10,135 bases of DNA from Phoronis ovalis (GCA_028565635.1 JAOXYB010048702.1:1855-11989), one strand, 5' to 3'; positions 1-8,992 are shown, counted from the stretch's first letter. Program-made: numbers and translations. The notes: generated from the sequence alone by a model not told the origin.

Positions 1-972
1 AAATGACAAGCAGAGCGCGCTACCTGTCGCTAGCCCATATTTAACACGTACAAGTTAGGCCAAAGTCAAAAGCATTTTGCTACATTCAAAAAATTTAAAT
101 ATGTACATATTTAAATACCCCAAGGTTCCGTTTTGATTGAAAAAATTTTAGAAGCAAAAATACAGTTTATATCCATTGTGACTAACTCTATAGTAATACC
201 AAATCCAGCAAAATGAGCACATTGTTAGCAACACCACACTTGCAACATGCCTTTACTTGGAGGACATATTGTTCTTCTTGATTAATAGGCTGAGCATGCT
301 ATTAGCAATTATATTATACAGTTCATACTCATCTAGTTTTATAATATTAAGAAAATGCACACACTGAAAAATCAGTTAATAAGCTGAATATTTGCTACCC
401 ACTCAAGAATGAGGTACTGCCAGACACCTTATTCAAGCACAAACCTTACATTTCACGACATAAACAGTAATCAAACATAACAGCAGAACTGAAACTATCT
501 ATTTTCTCACAGTAGTTTTGCATGGAAAATTTCAGTGTGAATTCAGTTCACTATTTATATCATTTTCTAATTTTATGATGATTATTATCTATATTTTAGT
601 AGCTAGTTAAGACCATTTAATATGTAGTTTTTTTACCAATATTGTTTAGCTTTGCATTGCGCTGATATGAATGCTGTTGATTGAAGTAAGTATCACACTT
701 TAAGCATATGAACACCTGTAGCGGCCCCTGATAGCACATACAGAAAGTTCAATACAATTTTGAATTTCAAATGTTGCATTGTTAATTCCGATTCTAATCC
801 AACTCAAATCCAAATCAAATACACACTGTGCTTGAGAACTCAAATGTGAATAGTGGTCCACCAGTTCTATTCCCATGAATAACACAAAAGCACACAGAGC
901 ATTAATTAATAATTTAATTCGTAATCTGTATTAAAAATCAGCTTTCCACGCAAGCCATGTAATAACAGTTAC
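1..972 (-). other. Partial intron downstream of the last visible exon
   Basis: Starts at 972 with GTAACTG on the minus strand and continues to the window edge. I searched the minus strand for coiled coil and for GRIP-like sequence (a hydrophobic YLR..LF.Y core) and found neither. The open frame at 700-885 is rich in Cys, Ile and aromatic residues, unlike the gene, and is not taken as an exon. The only other structure is the palindrome at 93-116. Confidence 0.65.
93..116. repeat. Perfect 24-bp palindrome
   Basis: ATTTAAATATGT followed by its exact reverse complement ACATATTTAAAT, with no spacer. It is AT-only except for the central GTAC. It may be chance in AT-rich DNA or a cruciform-capable site. 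No element around it was recognised. Confidence 0.8.
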
Positions 973-1170
973 CTTTCTTTCTCGATCCCATTCTTTTGTC
1001 AGTTCATTTACTTCTTCTTGATAATTACTTTCTTTCTGATCAAGTTTTTTCTTAATGGCTTGTTTTAATTTTTTTTCCAGCATGGACATTGCTTCACCAT
1101 GGTCAACTTCTTTTTGTTGTAGTTGCACTTGGAGACCAGAAATCATCACTTCAAATTCCTTCTCTCTTTC
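973..1170 (-). CDS. GOLGA4: GOLGA4-like golgin, exon F (66 codons, coiled coil)
   Basis: The last visible exon, 198 nt, phase 0 at both ends. The acceptor is TTTCTCTGTAG before GAAAGAGAG and the donor is AAG before GTAACTG. The peptide starts EREKEFEVMISGLQVQLQQK and ends ELTKEWDRERK. It aligns with the GOLGA4 stretch containing REEEMTAKVRDLQTQLEELQ, which lies close upstream of the GRIP domain in vertebrates. One tryptophan is present and no proline. The remaining C-terminal part of the rod and the roughly 45-residue GRIP domain, which docks on Arl1-GTP, are not in the window and should lie beyond position 1. Read-through past the donor stops after 13 codons. Confidence 0.85.
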
Positions 1171-1277
1171 CTACAGAGAAACTATGTTTTAGCTGAAGCA
1201 ATAGTAGAAACTAAAAAAAAACAGTAATCTTTTGGTGAAGAAAATAGCGTTTTCACAATTTTACAGTTTTTTTAGAT

Positions 1278-2014
1278 AAACATTCATCACTGTAACAAAA
1301 AAATCAAACAAAATTATAAACTTTTTAAGGACTTGAGATACAAAAACCACTGTTATTTGACTATAACTTTCTTTATAAATTTCATAATCAAAATGAAAAG
1401 ATAAACAATCATATAAAAGTTTACATTTTTCAAAAGGTTATATCGCAATGTTAATGAATCCAAAGGCAAAAAGGTTAAAAATAATTCTCATGATTTGATA
1501 AATGCCCATTTTGGTTTTTCAAATTTTAATGTTTGAAAAAAATTAAGTCAACCATCCTAGCAACTACAAAGCTACAACTTGGCAAACCGTTATCTTAATA
1601 TATAGGTCTACAAAAAGTGTCTCAAATTTTTTAAAAATCTGAGATCCTGCTTTGTAGATTATATATTTATGTATGTGTGTGTGCGTGTGTATGCATGTAT
1701 GTATTGCTCATCTGTGCAGTTTCAAATTTGTAGGTGCAGGGTTTTTTGACCTAATGTTTTCCAAAAATTAAAATTCGAAAAACACATTTCCCTAAAATGG
1801 TTTTTATCAGGTCATATGATCGAATTCAAGTTATTTAGCCTCTGTTTTTTTTTGTAAAATTTGAAATACTAACTTTTTTAAAATGTATACCTTTATATAC
1901 CTATCTCATTTTAATTACTAAAACAGAAGTTAAATTACCTATATACCCCTTCGTATTCCAAGCCCTTAAATGGTTAAATTTGCATGATGATACCCATAAC
2001 AGATTGTACTTTGA
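1278..2014. repeat. Long degenerate inverted repeat (foldback), arms ~350-380 nt
   Basis: The sequence left of ~1631 matches the reverse complement of the sequence right of ~1632 in order over its whole length. Paired blocks from centre outward are 1607-1614 with 1651-1658 (TCTACAAA/TTTGTAGA, perfect), 1514-1536 with 1761-1783, 1419-1442 with 1867-1890, 1322-1341 with 1953-1973, and around 1288-1294 with 1995-2003. Between blocks there are mismatches and small indels. The right arm is longer mainly because of the TG microsatellite at 1661-1704. The arms meet with almost no spacer. It could be an old foldback transposon or an inverted duplication. Confidence 0.65.
1661..1704. repeat. TG/TATG microsatellite
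   Basis: ATATATTTATGTATGTGTGT is followed by GTGCGTGTGTATGCATGTATGTA, an imperfect alternating purine-pyrimidine tract. It sits in the right arm of the intronic foldback close to its centre, with no counterpart in the left arm. Confidence 0.8.
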
Positions 2015-2165
2015 GTACAAATCTTTCGCCACATATTAGAATCAATACATAAGTGTTTGGAGATTCAATCTCATTTACCAATGACCATGTTACAAACAGA
2101 ATAGATCAAGTAAAATGAAAGTTCCATGATAGTGAGACAATTATGAATATCAAGGCGTCAGACAC

Positions 2166-2193
2166 TTTTTCAAAAGGGGGGAGGGTGCGTTTG
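2166..2193. repeat. Outlying copy of the G-tract unit
   Basis: CAAAAGGGGGGAGGGTGCGTT on the plus strand (from 2171) repeats the core of the G-tract units found about 270 bp to the right. The G run is interrupted by an A at 2182. It suggests that the array was once larger or is part of a composite repeat. Confidence 0.6.
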
Positions 2194-2280
2194 TGGTGTT
2201 TTGTGAATTACCGATTTGAGAAAATATCAGTTCAGTAATCCAAAAAAGGTTGCTGAAACGTCTCCATGCTCCCTGAAATA

Positions 2281-2344
2281 ATTGACAAGCAAAAAAAAAG
2301 AGGTAATTTCATGTCAGCTAAAATTGACAAGCAAAAAAAAAGGT
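2281..2344. repeat. Direct repeat pair with nine-A tract
   Basis: ATTGACAAGC followed by nine A occurs at 2281-2299 and again at 2323-2341, about 42 bp apart. Each is followed by a short G-rich word and GGT. The period is close to that of the neighbouring G-tract array, so both may belong to one composite repeat. Confidence 0.65.
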
Positions 2345-2433
2345 CCACAGTGCTGCCCAGAAAAAAAAATGGGGGCCTGCTGCCAGGTGCACGCGTTTTC
2401 CTCCCAATTCATACAGGGCGCGTGCTTTACTCC

Positions 2434-2590
2434 TTCAAAGGGGGGGGGTGCGTTTACTATTTCAAAAGGGGGGGGTGCGTTAACATTACATTGATGGTCC
2501 TCCCATTGCAAAAGGGTGGTACGTTAACACTACATAGGTACCTTCCATTTCAAAAGGGGGGGGGCATTCGCACCCAATGCACCCCCCATC
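2434..2590. repeat. G-tract minisatellite array
   Basis: On the plus strand three units start with TTCAAAAG or TGCAAAAG followed by a G run, then TGCGTTAACATTACAT-like sequence and a TCCCAT or TTCCAT end. Units are at 2461-2506 (46 bp), 2507-2548 (42 bp, G run degenerate) and from 2549 on (truncated). A further unit begins at 2434. The G runs are 9, 8 and 9 long at 2440-2448, 2468-2475 and 2556-2564. A run of six C lies at 2582-2587. In the gene's transcript these become C runs, except the last, which is a G run 21 nt past the donor. Confidence 0.75.
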
Positions 2591-2608
2591 TGACGGCCAT
2601 GATATTAC

Positions 2609-2739
2609 CTGTAGTTGTGCTTCATATTTGTCCACTAATTGTTCAATACGATCATCTCGTTCAATAACATCCTGCTGTAGTTCACTGATTTGTTCTGAGT
2701 GCTCATATACCATTTTCTCCTCATCCCTTCGACCTTTAT
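2609..2739 (-). CDS. GOLGA4: GOLGA4-like golgin, exon E (two bases plus 43 codons)
   Basis: An exon of 131 nt. It is entered in phase 1 after ATTCAG and leaves in phase 0 at CTACAG before GTAATATC. After the shared Asp codon it reads KGRRDEEKMVYEHSEQISEL and ends DKYEAQLQ. This aligns without gaps with the GOLGA4 region containing SHQEETNQLLKKIAEKDDD and then TYEEIL, so the splice from exon D is supported by homology as well as by phase. The ATG at 2713 lies inside the exon and is an internal Met. Just beyond the donor the intron enters a G- and C-tract repeat array, which could influence recognition of this splice site. Confidence 0.85.
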
Positions 2740-3044
2740 CTGAATCATGAAATTGTCAGAAAAAATATTATTTATTTCCCAAAAATATACCCAAAGGAGA
2801 GTCACAAATTTATCAGTGTTTCAATATTTAAGTGTTTAGGTTCATTAACTGATTCTGCCACAAATTATCATAAACGTTATAACATGTAGACAGAAGAAAC
2901 TGCTTTGTAAAGCTACCTGTAAACTACTTTTTTTTCAACAGGAATGTTAAGAAATTCTTAGCCTATTCAATATCTGATTCATAACATCTCAACACTGAAA
3001 TTCGTCTGAATACTGCTAAACTACTGCAATGTTTGTCCACCTAC
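2740..3044 (-). other. Intron, 305 nt, phase 1
   Basis: Starts GTAGGTGG at 3044 and ends TTTCATGATTCAG at 2740. It is the only complete intron here that interrupts a codon: the G before it and the AT after it together make a GAT (Asp) codon. No feature was seen inside it. Confidence 0.8.
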
Positions 3045-3621
3045 CATACACTTCACTGTAATTTTCCTGGAATTCTCTCTCTTTTTCTGCCACTTTCATA
3101 TTAAACTCCTTAACCAGTGTCTTGATCTTTGAGCTATGGGTACGTTCTAGCTCTTCCACCCTTGTCTCACACTCCTTTTTCACATTTGCAATATCATAGT
3201 TACTTTCTGACTTCACGCTTTCAATTTCTGCTTTCATTTCACTTTGGATTTTCTTCAACTTATTCAGTAGTTTTGCTTTTTCTTCATTTTGACTGGCAGT
3301 TAATTTTTTCATATCTTCCTGTAGTTTTGAAATCTGAGATGTATAATTTGCTTTAAGTGTATCATATTCATTCTGCAGCTGATGGTTTTCTGCTTCAAGG
3401 CTAGTTATTTTGTGACTTAGTTCTTCCTTTTCTGTCTTTGTAGACTTTAGTTCATATTGTACATTATCATGTGTTTGCATATTTTCTTGAACAATACTGT
3501 CTTTAGACTCCAGCTCTTTTGAAAACTGAGATCGCATCAACTCCTTCTCTTCATCAAACTGGAACATCAATTTTTCTTTCTCTGAATTACTTTCAGCTAT
3601 TTGGCTCTCTAACTGAGTAAC
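3045..3621 (-). CDS. GOLGA4: GOLGA4-like golgin, exon D (192 codons plus one base)
   Basis: An exon of 577 nt, entering in phase 0 after AATTGTAG and leaving in phase 1 at GTGTATG before GTAGGTGG. The peptide starts VTQLESQIAESNSEKEKLMF. Its last 37 residues (156-192) include HSSKIKTLVKEFNMKVAEKE, which aligns with the GOLGA4 sequence HNSTLKQLMREFNTQLAQKE. In the human protein that lies in the last part of the rod, before the GRIP domain. Other nearby GT dinucleotides (GTATGG just upstream, GTGGAC just downstream) are possible donors. Only GTAGGT gives the phase needed by the next exon's acceptor and matches the donor consensus well. The exon is a continuation of the coiled coil, with no proline or tryptophan. 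Confidence 0.86.
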
Positions 3622-3887
3622 CTACAATTAAAAATACATTAAAATTCAATAACTAGGATTTTGACTCGTCAGCTGGCCACGAAATTAATACAAGATGGTT
3701 ACTAGTGTATCCTGAATTTATGCCTACTTTTTTTCAAAAATTCTGTCAAAGTCATACTAACACTAAACATGATTGTTGTATCTTTCCAATAATAATAAAT
3801 ATTGAAAACATGTATTGACCAAACCACAATAATAAATTTTTACCATGGAAATTGCAACTAGAACTTTTAAAAATTTTAAATGCCTAC
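3622..3887 (-). other. Intron, 266 nt, phase 0
   Basis: Runs from GTAGGCAT at 3887 to TTTTTAATTGTAG ending at 3622. It is the shortest intron of the gene and AT-rich. No open frame or repeat was seen inside it. Confidence 0.82.
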
Positions 3888-6800
3888 CTGTTCTTCAAAC
3901 TTTGACACCATGTCCATAAGTTCTGTAACTCGACTCTCATTATCTCCTTGTAACGACTTTTTAATCTCAACCAATTTCATCTCCGCTTTCTTCTTTAAAT
4001 CAGCAAACTTTTTGCTGCTTTCTGCTTCTAAACTACATTTTAGATCTGCTAGTATTATTTGGTGATTTGATTTTACCTCTGCAAGCAGCTGCTCATGTTC
4101 TGACCCTTTATTTTTTAAGCTTATAACTAATTTTGAATTTTCTTCAGTTAATTGTGCAATATCTTGTTCTAAATTATTTATCACAGTTGTGCTTTTTTCA
4201 AGAACTACACTTTTCTGTTCAAATTCCTCATTCTTCAATTTAAACTCAACCAACAATGCTTGCATTTCAGTAATTTTATCTTGTGTTTCTTTCTCATTCT
4301 TTTTACTGCCTGATAATTCTTCTTCTAACTGTTGTATTTGCAATTTCGCATCTTCTAGACTTTGCACTTGCGTCTTAAGGTCTTCATTCATTTTAGCCAT
4401 ATGTTCATTTTCTATCTTTTCAACTTTTTCCAAATATTCCTTTTCTGAACTTTTTTTTTGTTGTTTCAAGATATTATTTTGTTCCAATAAAGAATTTTTC
4501 ACCTCATCTAACTTTGCTATATAATTTTGAAGCTCTTGAACTCTTTCTTGAGATTTAATAAAATCTTGATTAACAGCGGATAATTTCTGAAGCTCCGACT
4601 GGCACTCCTGTAAAATGTTTTCTACAGATTGTTTAGCATTTGCATGTTCATCACATTTTTTGTTCAGTGCTTCTATTTTTTCTTCATTTTCTTTGCCAAA
4701 TTCCTTGAATTTTGCTAAAAATTTCTGTTTCATTTCTTGCAACTTACCGACCCATTCTTGTTTAACATTAGCAATCTCTTCGCTGTGTTTTTCAGTCATA
4801 GTCAAAATCTTTTGTTCACCCTCACAAACTTTTGCCTGTAAGGTATTCATCAATTCTTCAGAATTCATTTTAGCTTGCTCATCCTTATCTTGCAGTTGCT
4901 GATTTAATAATGCTTTTTCTTGTTCAAATAACTCATATTGTGTTTTAATCTTCTGTTCATATTCACTTATTGCCTGTTCTTGGCTCTGGATATACTCGCG
5001 CCATTTTTCTTCAGTGCTGGTTAATTTTTCTGTAAGTTCCTTTAATTTTGCTTGCAGTTCAAGATCATTGTCGACAAGATCACCGATTTTAATTTCGTAG
5101 GATTCTTTAATTTCGCCAATAATTTTGTCATTATCATTCTTTAACTGCTCCAGATCAGAAGTTTTTGATTCAACTTGAGATTTGAATTCACGGATTTTAA
5201 TTTGAGCCTTTTCCTTGAGTTGATTATATTGTTCCTGTAACAGTTTTGTTGAACTTTCCTTCTCTTCTAAAGACTGTGCAAGTTTATTTTCCAAATCTTG
5301 TATCTGTTTTTCATAGTCTGATGTTTTAGCTTGAACTGCCATTTGATGTTCATTTCTTAAAGTGTCCAAAAGCTGTGCATTCTCTGAAGAGCTCTGCTGT
5401 ACTATCAGTTCCCTTTCCTGCAAAAGAGAAGCTGACTTTTCGTGAAGTTCTGTTACCTGACCTTTGAACTCAACCAGTTGAGACTCCAGGTCTTTTCTTT
5501 TGCAATCAAACTCTATCTCCAACTTTTCTTTCTCTTCAGTCAGTGATGATATTTGTTCCTTTAAAGTAACAGTTTCTCTATCTTTGTCAGAGTTAATTGT
5601 TTCACTTTCAATTTTTAACTTTTCATATTCACTTTTTATAGAATTGAAATCTTTTGACACATTTTCAAGGGTACTTTGAACATTCGTAATCTCTTGATCT
5701 TTTTTCTGACAATTCTCATTCATTTCTTTCAACATTTCTTGCATTGATTCATAAGCATTCTTTATTTCTAACAACGTTTCAGATAATTGCTTTTCTATTT
5801 CCACCTTTTCTTTCAATTCCTGGTCATGTTTCTCCGAGTTTTTAAACAGCTGTTCATTCAAATGTTCTGATTTTTGTTCCAAGTGGTGTATCTTCTCATT
5901 CAAAGTGGATGTTTCTTTTTCACGATCAGCAAAACGTTCTTTTACTTCCTGATCATGTGTTTTGGACAGCTCATCTAATTGCTCCTTATGTAGCTGGGAA
6001 AGCTCAGTTACCTTCTGTGCAATATTTCCATCTTTTTCCTTTAATTTCTCTTGAAACTTTTGTTTCATCTTTTCAAATTTTTCTTTATATTGTACTTGTT
6101 TTTCTTCAAACTGGGTTTTAAAACTTTGCTTTAATTTCTCATTATTATCCACTTCAGAATCCAACTTCTCCTTTAAAGATACAACTTCAGAAGACACTTT
6201 CTCCGAAGCATCTGATTTCTCCTGTAATTCTATATTCAAACTATCCATGGTTTCCTTCAGTTTTTCACAAGTATGTAACAATTTGCCACATTCCTCAGAT
6301 TTAGCTGACAAATCTTTCTTAAAGGTATCTATCTCAACTTTTAGAAGTTTAGCCTCGGCAAGTACTTGTTCATTTTCTTGCTTCGTGCAAGAAAGCTCAT
6401 CTGACAGCTGCTGAATACGTTGTCCAGCTTCTGAATCTTTTTCAGCAATTTTATTGTTTAGCTGTGTACATAAATGTTCAATTTCTGTTTTATGTTCTTG
6501 CAATTTATCTTCTGCAATCTTCAAATCATTTGCCTGAACAGCCATTTTCCCCTGAAACTCCTCTTCTTTCTGAAACAGAACAGCTTCATGAGCTTTCTCC
6601 ATTTCTTTAAGCTCGGTCTCTTTCTGCAAGCGCAGTTCTTTAATCTTTGTTTTTGCATCATCTCTCAATTGCATATGTTGCTTTTTCAAGGTTTCTTCAC
6701 GTTCTTGATAAATTCTAACAGACTCTTCAAATTTTTGACGTATTTCAGAAACCTTTACATCTAAATCTTGAATTGTAGCCTCTCTTTCAGATATCACAGA

Positions 6801-8312
6801 ATCTTTTTCAGACAAAACAACATCCTTTTGTTCAAGCAAGTTTTGGTTTTCAACAAGTTTATTTTCTTTTTGAGACAACAAGTCGTCTTTCTCAGATAAA
6901 CTTGAATGCAATGCACCAATTTCCTGTTCCTTTTGGATAACAAGAGAACTTTTTGTTTGAACCTCCATATTGGCATTTTCAAAAGACTCCTTTTGCTGTT
7001 GAACAGAGTCCATTATTTCATCTATGTGCTTATTACGTTCTATAAGTTCGTTATCTTTAATTTCAATATTTTTATGTAATTCATTTACTAAACTGTCTAA
7101 TTCTTCAATCTTTAAGTCTTTTTCTGATATTGCACTTTCTAGCTGCTTCAAAATTTCTTCTGAATTCGAAATACTTTCTGATTCTTGTAAGATTTTTAAC
7201 TGTAATTCTTGCACATTTTCTGTTAGTGATGTTATTAATTTATCTTTTTCAGAAATTTCATGGACTAGCTTTTGTTTAAGGTCGGTGATTTCTGAATCTT
7301 TTTCCTCACAAATCTTGCGATAATTTTGAAACTCGATTTGTAAACTTTCAAGTTTTAATTCTAATTCAGAACTTATGGCAGCTTTCTGAGACAGTTCCAA
7401 CTGTAACTGCTGCTGCAACTGTGCCTGGTTTGTAGTCAATTCCTGAACTAAATTATCATTGTCGGCTGTTTTGTTTTGCAGTTCACCAATCTCTTTTGAT
7501 TTCATAGCTAAAGAATTCTCCTTTGCCTCCAAAACCTCTTTCAACTTCAGAACATCTGCCCGTTCATTGTGTAAATGTGTTTCTATCTCTTTTTGCTGCA
7601 AAGTCAGTTCTTGAACCTGTTTCTCTAAAACGGTTATACTTTCATTTGCAGATGACAACTTCTCATTTAACTCGTTACTAATTTCATCAGATGAACTCTT
7701 CTGTTGTAACTCAACAGTTTCAACTCTTCTTACAATTTCCTTGTCAAAATTTTCTCTCTCCGCTTTAAGTCTATCCTCATACTGTTCAACTTTCTGGCCC
7801 AGTTCACGAGTTTTAAGCTCTAATTCAGAATTCAATCTAATTCTTTCTTGTTCAAATTCACTAGATAAATCTCCAAATTCTTTAGTTCGCTGCTGTAAAT
7901 CTTCCGTCAATTGAGTTTTAGCCAAATTTAGTTCATTAACAGTCTTTTGCAATGTTTCAAGGTGGCCATTTAGTGCCTGTGATTTAATCTGATATTCTGC
8001 AGCAACAGAAGACATTTGCTTTTCCATATTCTCTTTTTCTTTCATTAACTTTTCATTTCCATCTTTCTCTAACTTTATTGCCTCTGACAAGCTTTCTATT
8101 TTAGATTCAAGTTCTTGGATTTTACTCTGATATTCCAATTTTATTGCTTCAACTGTATCTTGGTATTGTTTATCAGTACTACTACTCAACTCAGACATGC
8201 GATTTTCATATTTTTCAGCAATTTCTTGCATTTGCGTGGCATGTTGTTGTCCAATTTCTGCTATTTTTTCTTGCAACTTTTTTTCATGCTGCATTTCTAT
8301 TTCCTCAACAAC
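3888..8312 (-). CDS. GOLGA4: GOLGA4-like golgin, giant exon C (1,475 codons of coiled coil)
   Basis: A single uninterrupted exon of 4,425 nt, phase 0 at both ends. The acceptor is TTATTCCTTGCAG before GTTGTTGAGG and the donor is CAG before GTAGGCAT, where read-through stops after three codons. The product is a continuous charged helix with very high Glu, Lys, Gln, Leu and Ser, two tryptophans and no proline by eye. Its role, by family, is a rod that spans from the trans-Golgi membrane to incoming carriers. Residues 1431-1455 of the exon (SSKKFADLKKKAEMKLVEI and a few following) closely resemble the GOLGA4 segment SAAKLAELKRKAEQKIAAI, the strongest family evidence here. A SEKD-rich stretch lies at residues ~333-511. 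Similar basic motifs recur near residues 554, 751, 1039, 1198 and 1445. Codons favour A or T in the third position. Giantin or GCC185 remain less likely alternatives. Confidence 0.88.
6780..7313 (-). repeat. SEKD-type short coding repeats inside exon C
   Basis: Residues ~333-511 of the giant exon contain EEKDSEITDL, SEKDKLITSL, SEKDLKIEEL, SEKDDLLSQK and SEKDSVISER, with related IKDNELIERN and EQKDVVLSEK between them. At the DNA level the plus strand shows repeated TCTTTTTCAGA-like words (for example at 6805-6815 and 7245-7255). Spacing is irregular, so this is a degenerate internal amplification rather than a clean tandem array. Confidence 0.55.
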
Positions 8313-8992
8313 CTGCAAGGAATAAGACAAATTTAAACAAGAAATCAGCAGCTTGTTTTAATTTAACAAATAATAAGTCACTGTTTTCGGACATACTGGA
8401 TAAAACAGTATCGCCATCCACACCTCTAGTCTCAAACAGTGCAGGCAATTTACCTGGATAAAGGACACAGGAAAATATAGAAAAAAATATCCGAATAACA
8501 CTTGTGCACCACAGAAAAGCAGAAATGTTTAAGCATCATAGTTACAATAAAACTACAAACAATGTCAAAGATGTGATAATCAAGTACAACAAACAGAGGA
8601 CGAGTGTGCACTTTATTATCTTTCAATGTAACTATTAATTTGAAACTGAATTTTAGTTTCAGGCCGATACCACTCAGTCTTATCGAAAGACCTTCCTTAA
8701 TCTATTCTAATTTGGCAGATCAAAGGCTGTTAATCTGAAACAGATCACATCATATATGTTTGTAAATGGCCAGTTTGGTCATATCCAATAAATTTTATTT
8801 CTTTCCTCCCATCTAATCTGAATATTAGCCTGATGACAAGTCTTATGACAACAATCTCAAGTTCAAATTTACATTAAAATTATTTTCACTAAATGATATC
8901 ACTAAACGAATAATTAATATTTAGATATTAAAACTGATTGAACAACATACTACGTTTTAATTTTTTAAATAAAATATAAGTATTAACTAAAC
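8313..8992 (-). other. Intron, 680 nt, phase 0
   Basis: Runs from GTTTAG at 8992 down to TTATTCCTTGCAG ending at 8313, a good pyrimidine-rich acceptor. The interior is AT-rich and stop-dense in all minus-strand frames. The only structure noticed is a short hairpin near 8641-8662, with TGAAACT and AGTTTCA as 7-bp arms. The ATG at 8330 falls inside this intron's acceptor tract and is not a start codon. Confidence 0.78.

Larger units (their letters stand above)
1171..2608 (-). other. Intron, 1,438 nt, phase 0, repeat-filled
   Basis: Starts GTAATATC at 2608 and ends GTTTCTCTGTAG at 1171, with a possible branch-point word CTAAAAC about 20 nt upstream of the acceptor. It is several times longer than the gene's small introns. 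Much of it is repeat: a long imperfect inverted repeat (~1278-2014), a TG microsatellite (1661-1704), an A-tract direct repeat pair (2281-2344) and a G-tract array (2434-2590, with an outlying copy at 2166-2193). No exon was recognised between 1171 and 2608. Confidence 0.8.

Noticed and set aside
700-885. Minus-strand 61-codon open frame as a further golgin exon
   Set aside because: It is rich in Cys, Ile and aromatic residues with no heptad pattern, and it resembles neither the rod nor a GRIP domain. It lacks convincing in-phase splice sites.
2434-2590. CRISPR-like array
   Set aside because: The units are contiguous minisatellite-type repeats without unique spacers, in an intron of an animal-type gene.
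2266-2667. Plus-strand open frame of 133 codons through the G-tract array
   Set aside because: It runs through A tracts, G tracts and the complement of a real exon. Its Lys- and Gly-rich composition reflects repeats, not a protein.
3888-8312. Myosin rod, kinesin, giantin or GCC185 as the gene identity
   Set aside because: There is no strict 28-residue charge repeat of a myosin rod and no motor sequence. The collinear matches near 3945-4020, 3045-3155, 2609-2739 and 973-1170 favour GOLGA4. Giantin and GCC185 cannot be fully excluded without a database search.
3888-8312. Strong strand asymmetry (plus strand T/C-rich) as a separate signal
   Set aside because: It is explained by the Glu/Lys/Gln/Asn codon content of the minus-strand coiled coil.
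8313-8330. ATG at 8330 as the start of a 1,484-residue protein
   Set aside because: The six codons from this ATG spell the acceptor tract TCTTATTCCTTGCAG. Exons 8993-9133 and 9442-9621 join upstream in frame with the same coiled-coil character, so this Met is intronic.
3880-8461. Plus-strand open frames opposite the giant exon (for example 4189-4524, 4615-4902, 6474-6764, 7024-7323, 8144-8461)
   Set aside because: They are rich in Phe, Ser, Cys and Leu, as expected from the complement of Glu/Lys/Gln codons. They show no domain and lie entirely opposite a well-supported exon and its borders.
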